Assembly (NCBI GenBank): GCA_024280855.1
Contig: JAJRPG010000016.1
Span: 1 to 33,450, forward strand
Length of the DNA: 33,450 nucleotides
Origin: Planctomycetota bacterium
Lineage (GTDB): Bacteria; Planctomycetota; Phycisphaerae; UBA1845
Direction of reading: 5' to 3'
Shown: positions 31,711-33,450 of the stretch, one piece after another
How positions within the stretch are numbered: the first letter of the stretch is position 1
Layout: each line of letters starts with the position of its first letter
The notes under the pieces: model-generated
What the model was told of the DNA's origin: nothing
The model's database searches: none
The model's input: the letters and a program-made list of their open reading frames with translations, nothing else
Made by a program: the position numbers and the translations under genes

Positions 31711-33168
31711 TTAGTTCGCATCCTCAAAACGTCTAAGCGTCTCTCGGAGTTCAGACACCATGTTGCCGGGAGCTTTTTCAATCGCCTGCTTTAGAACGCG
31801 AATCGCGTCGTCCACCTTGCCATTTTCAAACAAAGCTAAAGCGTATGTATCGAGCGAGGTCGCGGTATCGCCTTCGGACGTTTTTATCAATAGCTTCGTC
31901 GCAGCCAGGGCCAATTCATTAAACTGCCCTTTGGTGGTCTCTTTGTTCATCAACTCCCAGGCGAAATCGTTTAGCGTTTGCGCGTCATCCACTGCTAGCT
32001 GCAGCGCATATTGGCCAGCGTCGATAGCTCCCGCCTGATCGTTTTTGCACTCGTGCAGAATGAAAAATTTGGAGATGTAATGAGCCGGCTCTTCCGGGTC
32101 TACCGCGATGGCTAATTCAACGGCATGAAGGGCTAAGTCGCCACAGCGCTTACGCGTCGCAGGCTCTGACATCACCCTGGCAAATTTACAAAGCTTCTCG
32201 CTATCACCCTTGAGCAACTCAACCGTACGCTCAGCTATCTGCAACGATTTTTTCCTTTTATTGGTAAGCACCAACGCACGAAAATACGCCATCGTCACAT
32301 CGAGATTGTTTGGCTCTTTCTTATAAGCCTTCCTCATCGCACTCACGGCTAACTTGTTGCTGCCTACCTTGTCTTCCTCGCTAAGAATCCCCTGGGCGAA
32401 CTCTGAAGTGGCATCTGCGTCATGTTTCAATGCTTTGAATGATACCAAGGCCCATTTCTTAGCTTTCTTACCTTGGTTGAGTTGTCGAGCTAATAAGTCA
32501 AATTTCATGAGTCGAGAGCTAATACGCGCGGGATTCTTCTCGAGAAGTTCGTCTATGCGTGCCACAGTCTTTTCAAAATCGCCAGACATGTAGGCATCTT
32601 CGATTTTCTTATCCAAGCTGCGAAACTCTTTGATCTTCTTAGCATCGTATTTGCCATCGACGATAAGCTTGAGCGTTTCATCCAATCCTTCGAAAGGGCT
32701 ACCAATCCATGCGATGGTCCCCGTCTGGTCTACAATAAAAGCCGTGGGAATACCCATCGACCCAGACGCTTCCATATATGACTTAGCTATGTCACCCTCT
32801 TCATCAAATGCTATAGAGTAGTCCATAGCGTCGCCCTGCTTTTTGACGAACCGTTTAACGGTACTCAACTTATTACGCGGGTCTTTCCGGGTTACGCCGA
32901 CAACGCGCACGCCCTTATCGGCGAATTCGTGGGCGATTTCTGTAAGGTGTGGAATGGACATGATGCAAGGCCCGCACCACGTCGCCCAAAACTCGACGAC
33001 GGTGACCTGCTTATCTTCATTCTTAGCCGGGTCAAAAGCTTCACCCTTGACCCACACTGCCCCATCAAGGCTCGGCGCGTCTGAGCCAATATCCAAGTCA
33101 GCAGCGATCAGGCTACTATTGAGTAATCCGACGGCAAGAAGCAACGGCATTGCGATTAAGCGTTTCAT
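31711..33168 (-). CDS. TlpA-like thioredoxin domain fused to TPR-like repeats, exported
   Basis: This 485-residue protein has a signal peptide (LIAMPLLLAVGLLNSSLIAA) and a TlpA/AhpC-TSA domain at about 28-175, with active-site WCGPC (C65 and C68), the cis-proline segment GIPTAFIVD and IAWIGSP. A helical C-terminal part of about 300 residues, probably TPR-like, follows. It likely acts as a periplasmic disulfide reductase or redox-assisted scaffold. ATG 33168 is preferred, with GGAG 9 nt upstream; the frame is open to 33216. The downstream AAA gene is 18 nt away, so the two share a transcript. Confidence 0.85.
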   Translation of the reverse strand: MKRLIAMPLLLAVGLLNSSLIAADLDIGSDAPSLDGAVWVKGEAFDPAKNEDKQVTVVEFWATWCGPCIMSIPHLTEIAHEFADKGVRVVGVTRKDPRNKLSTVKRFVKKQGDAMDYSIAFDEEGDIAKSYMEASGSMGIPTAFIVDQTGTIAWIGSPFEGLDETLKLIVDGKYDAKKIKEFRSLDKKIEDAYMSGDFEKTVARIDELLEKNPARISSRLMKFDLLARQLNQGKKAKKWALVSFKALKHDADATSEFAQGILSEEDKVGSNKLAVSAMRKAYKKEPNNLDVTMAYFRALVLTNKRKKSLQIAERTVELLKGDSEKLCKFARVMSEPATRKRCGDLALHAVELAIAVDPEEPAHYISKFFILHECKNDQAGAIDAGQYALQLAVDDAQTLNDFAWELMNKETTKGQFNELALAATKLLIKTSEGDTATSLDTYALALFENGKVDDAIRVLKQAIEKAPGNMVSELRETLRRFEDAN

Positions 33169-33450
33169 GGATCGATTCTCCAAAATGGACATAGGCCAAA
33201 ATAGTTGCTCGTGCATCTTACCGCGCGAACGGCATGAATCACCAGAACTTTTACATTATTTTACCCGCCGAACTTGCGGTAGCGATTATATCCTATCCTG
33301 GCAGCGTGGGAAACGAGGGCGGGTGGCCCATACCTGAAAGAGTTTTTCTTTCAAGTGTTTTCCTGACAGAATTTTCCTGCACATTTTCTGATCCGCTCAC
33401 GTCGTCGCGAGAGGTTTGTCTAATACCTTGATTCGTAGCTCTCTGCTATC
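33169..33450. other. Window end, upstream of the TlpA-TPR gene
   Basis: This contains the upstream region of the minus-strand gene. Open frames on the plus strand (33234-33431) show no family features. Nothing further can be supported. Confidence 0.4.

Noticed and set aside
1-33450. tRNA, rRNA or CRISPR arrays
   Set aside because: Reading the intergenic regions revealed no tRNA-like cloverleaf, rRNA segments or regularly spaced direct repeats. A tRNAscan or Infernal run would settle this for tRNA and small RNAs.

Overview
The window most resembles a chromosomal segment of a planctomycete, probably of the Phycisphaerae lineage. This is inferred from gene content: two small membrane proteins carrying the lineage's typical CxxCxYNL...CPEC zinc ribbon, a DUF1570-like metallopeptidase, an ECF sigma factor with an adjacent membrane anti-sigma factor, a DUF2752 protein, a TlpA-TPR protein and a B-type (C-A-B order) succinate dehydrogenase. 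No rRNA, tRNA, CRISPR array, transposase or integrase was found. Most of the window is ordinary chromosome with a few accessory patches.

Layout. 1-4282 (minus strand): two strong hairpins, a NUDIX hydrolase, a membrane protein translationally coupled to a CrcB/Fluc fluoride channel, then an ECF sigma/anti-sigma pair. 4283-5806: an accessory island with a two-domain VOC (glyoxalase/bleomycin-resistance type) gene. It is followed by an attC-like half-site and flanked by two direct copies of a two-part repeat, one part of which encodes the sigma factor N-terminus. 5807-8978: a zinc-ribbon membrane protein, then an excisionase-type HTH gene overlapping a hybrid histidine kinase with a periplasmic c-heme (DUF3365-like) sensor. 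9357-11952: a SahR-like ArsR-methyltransferase regulator behind a sigma70-type promoter overlapped by palindromes, then S-adenosylhomocysteinase. 11969-17993: a small hypothetical gene, a HExxH metalloprotein, TrkA-TrkH potassium uptake, a small membrane protein and an M42-type aminopeptidase. 18022-21030 (minus): DUF2752 - lipoprotein - lipoprotein - glycosyltransferase operon. 21246-25723: a second zinc-ribbon membrane protein, then sdhC-sdhA-sdhB with a recognisable promoter and a long hairpin between sdhA and sdhB. 25896-33168: a secreted transglutaminase-like protein, a PhnD-like/PAS histidine kinase, and on the minus strand a Ycf46-type AAA ATPase behind a TlpA-TPR protein.

How the genes work together. 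The SahR-like gene and ahcY form a plausible self-regulated SAH-detoxification unit. TrkA and TrkH form one transporter. SdhC, SdhA and SdhB form one respiratory complex. The sigma and anti-sigma proteins form one signalling pair. Neither histidine kinase has a separate response-regulator gene beside it. The best leads for something undescribed are the VOC cassette between duplicated repeats with its attC-like remnant, the HTH/heme-kinase coupled pair, the palindromic operator at the SahR-like gene, and the set of intergenic hairpins.
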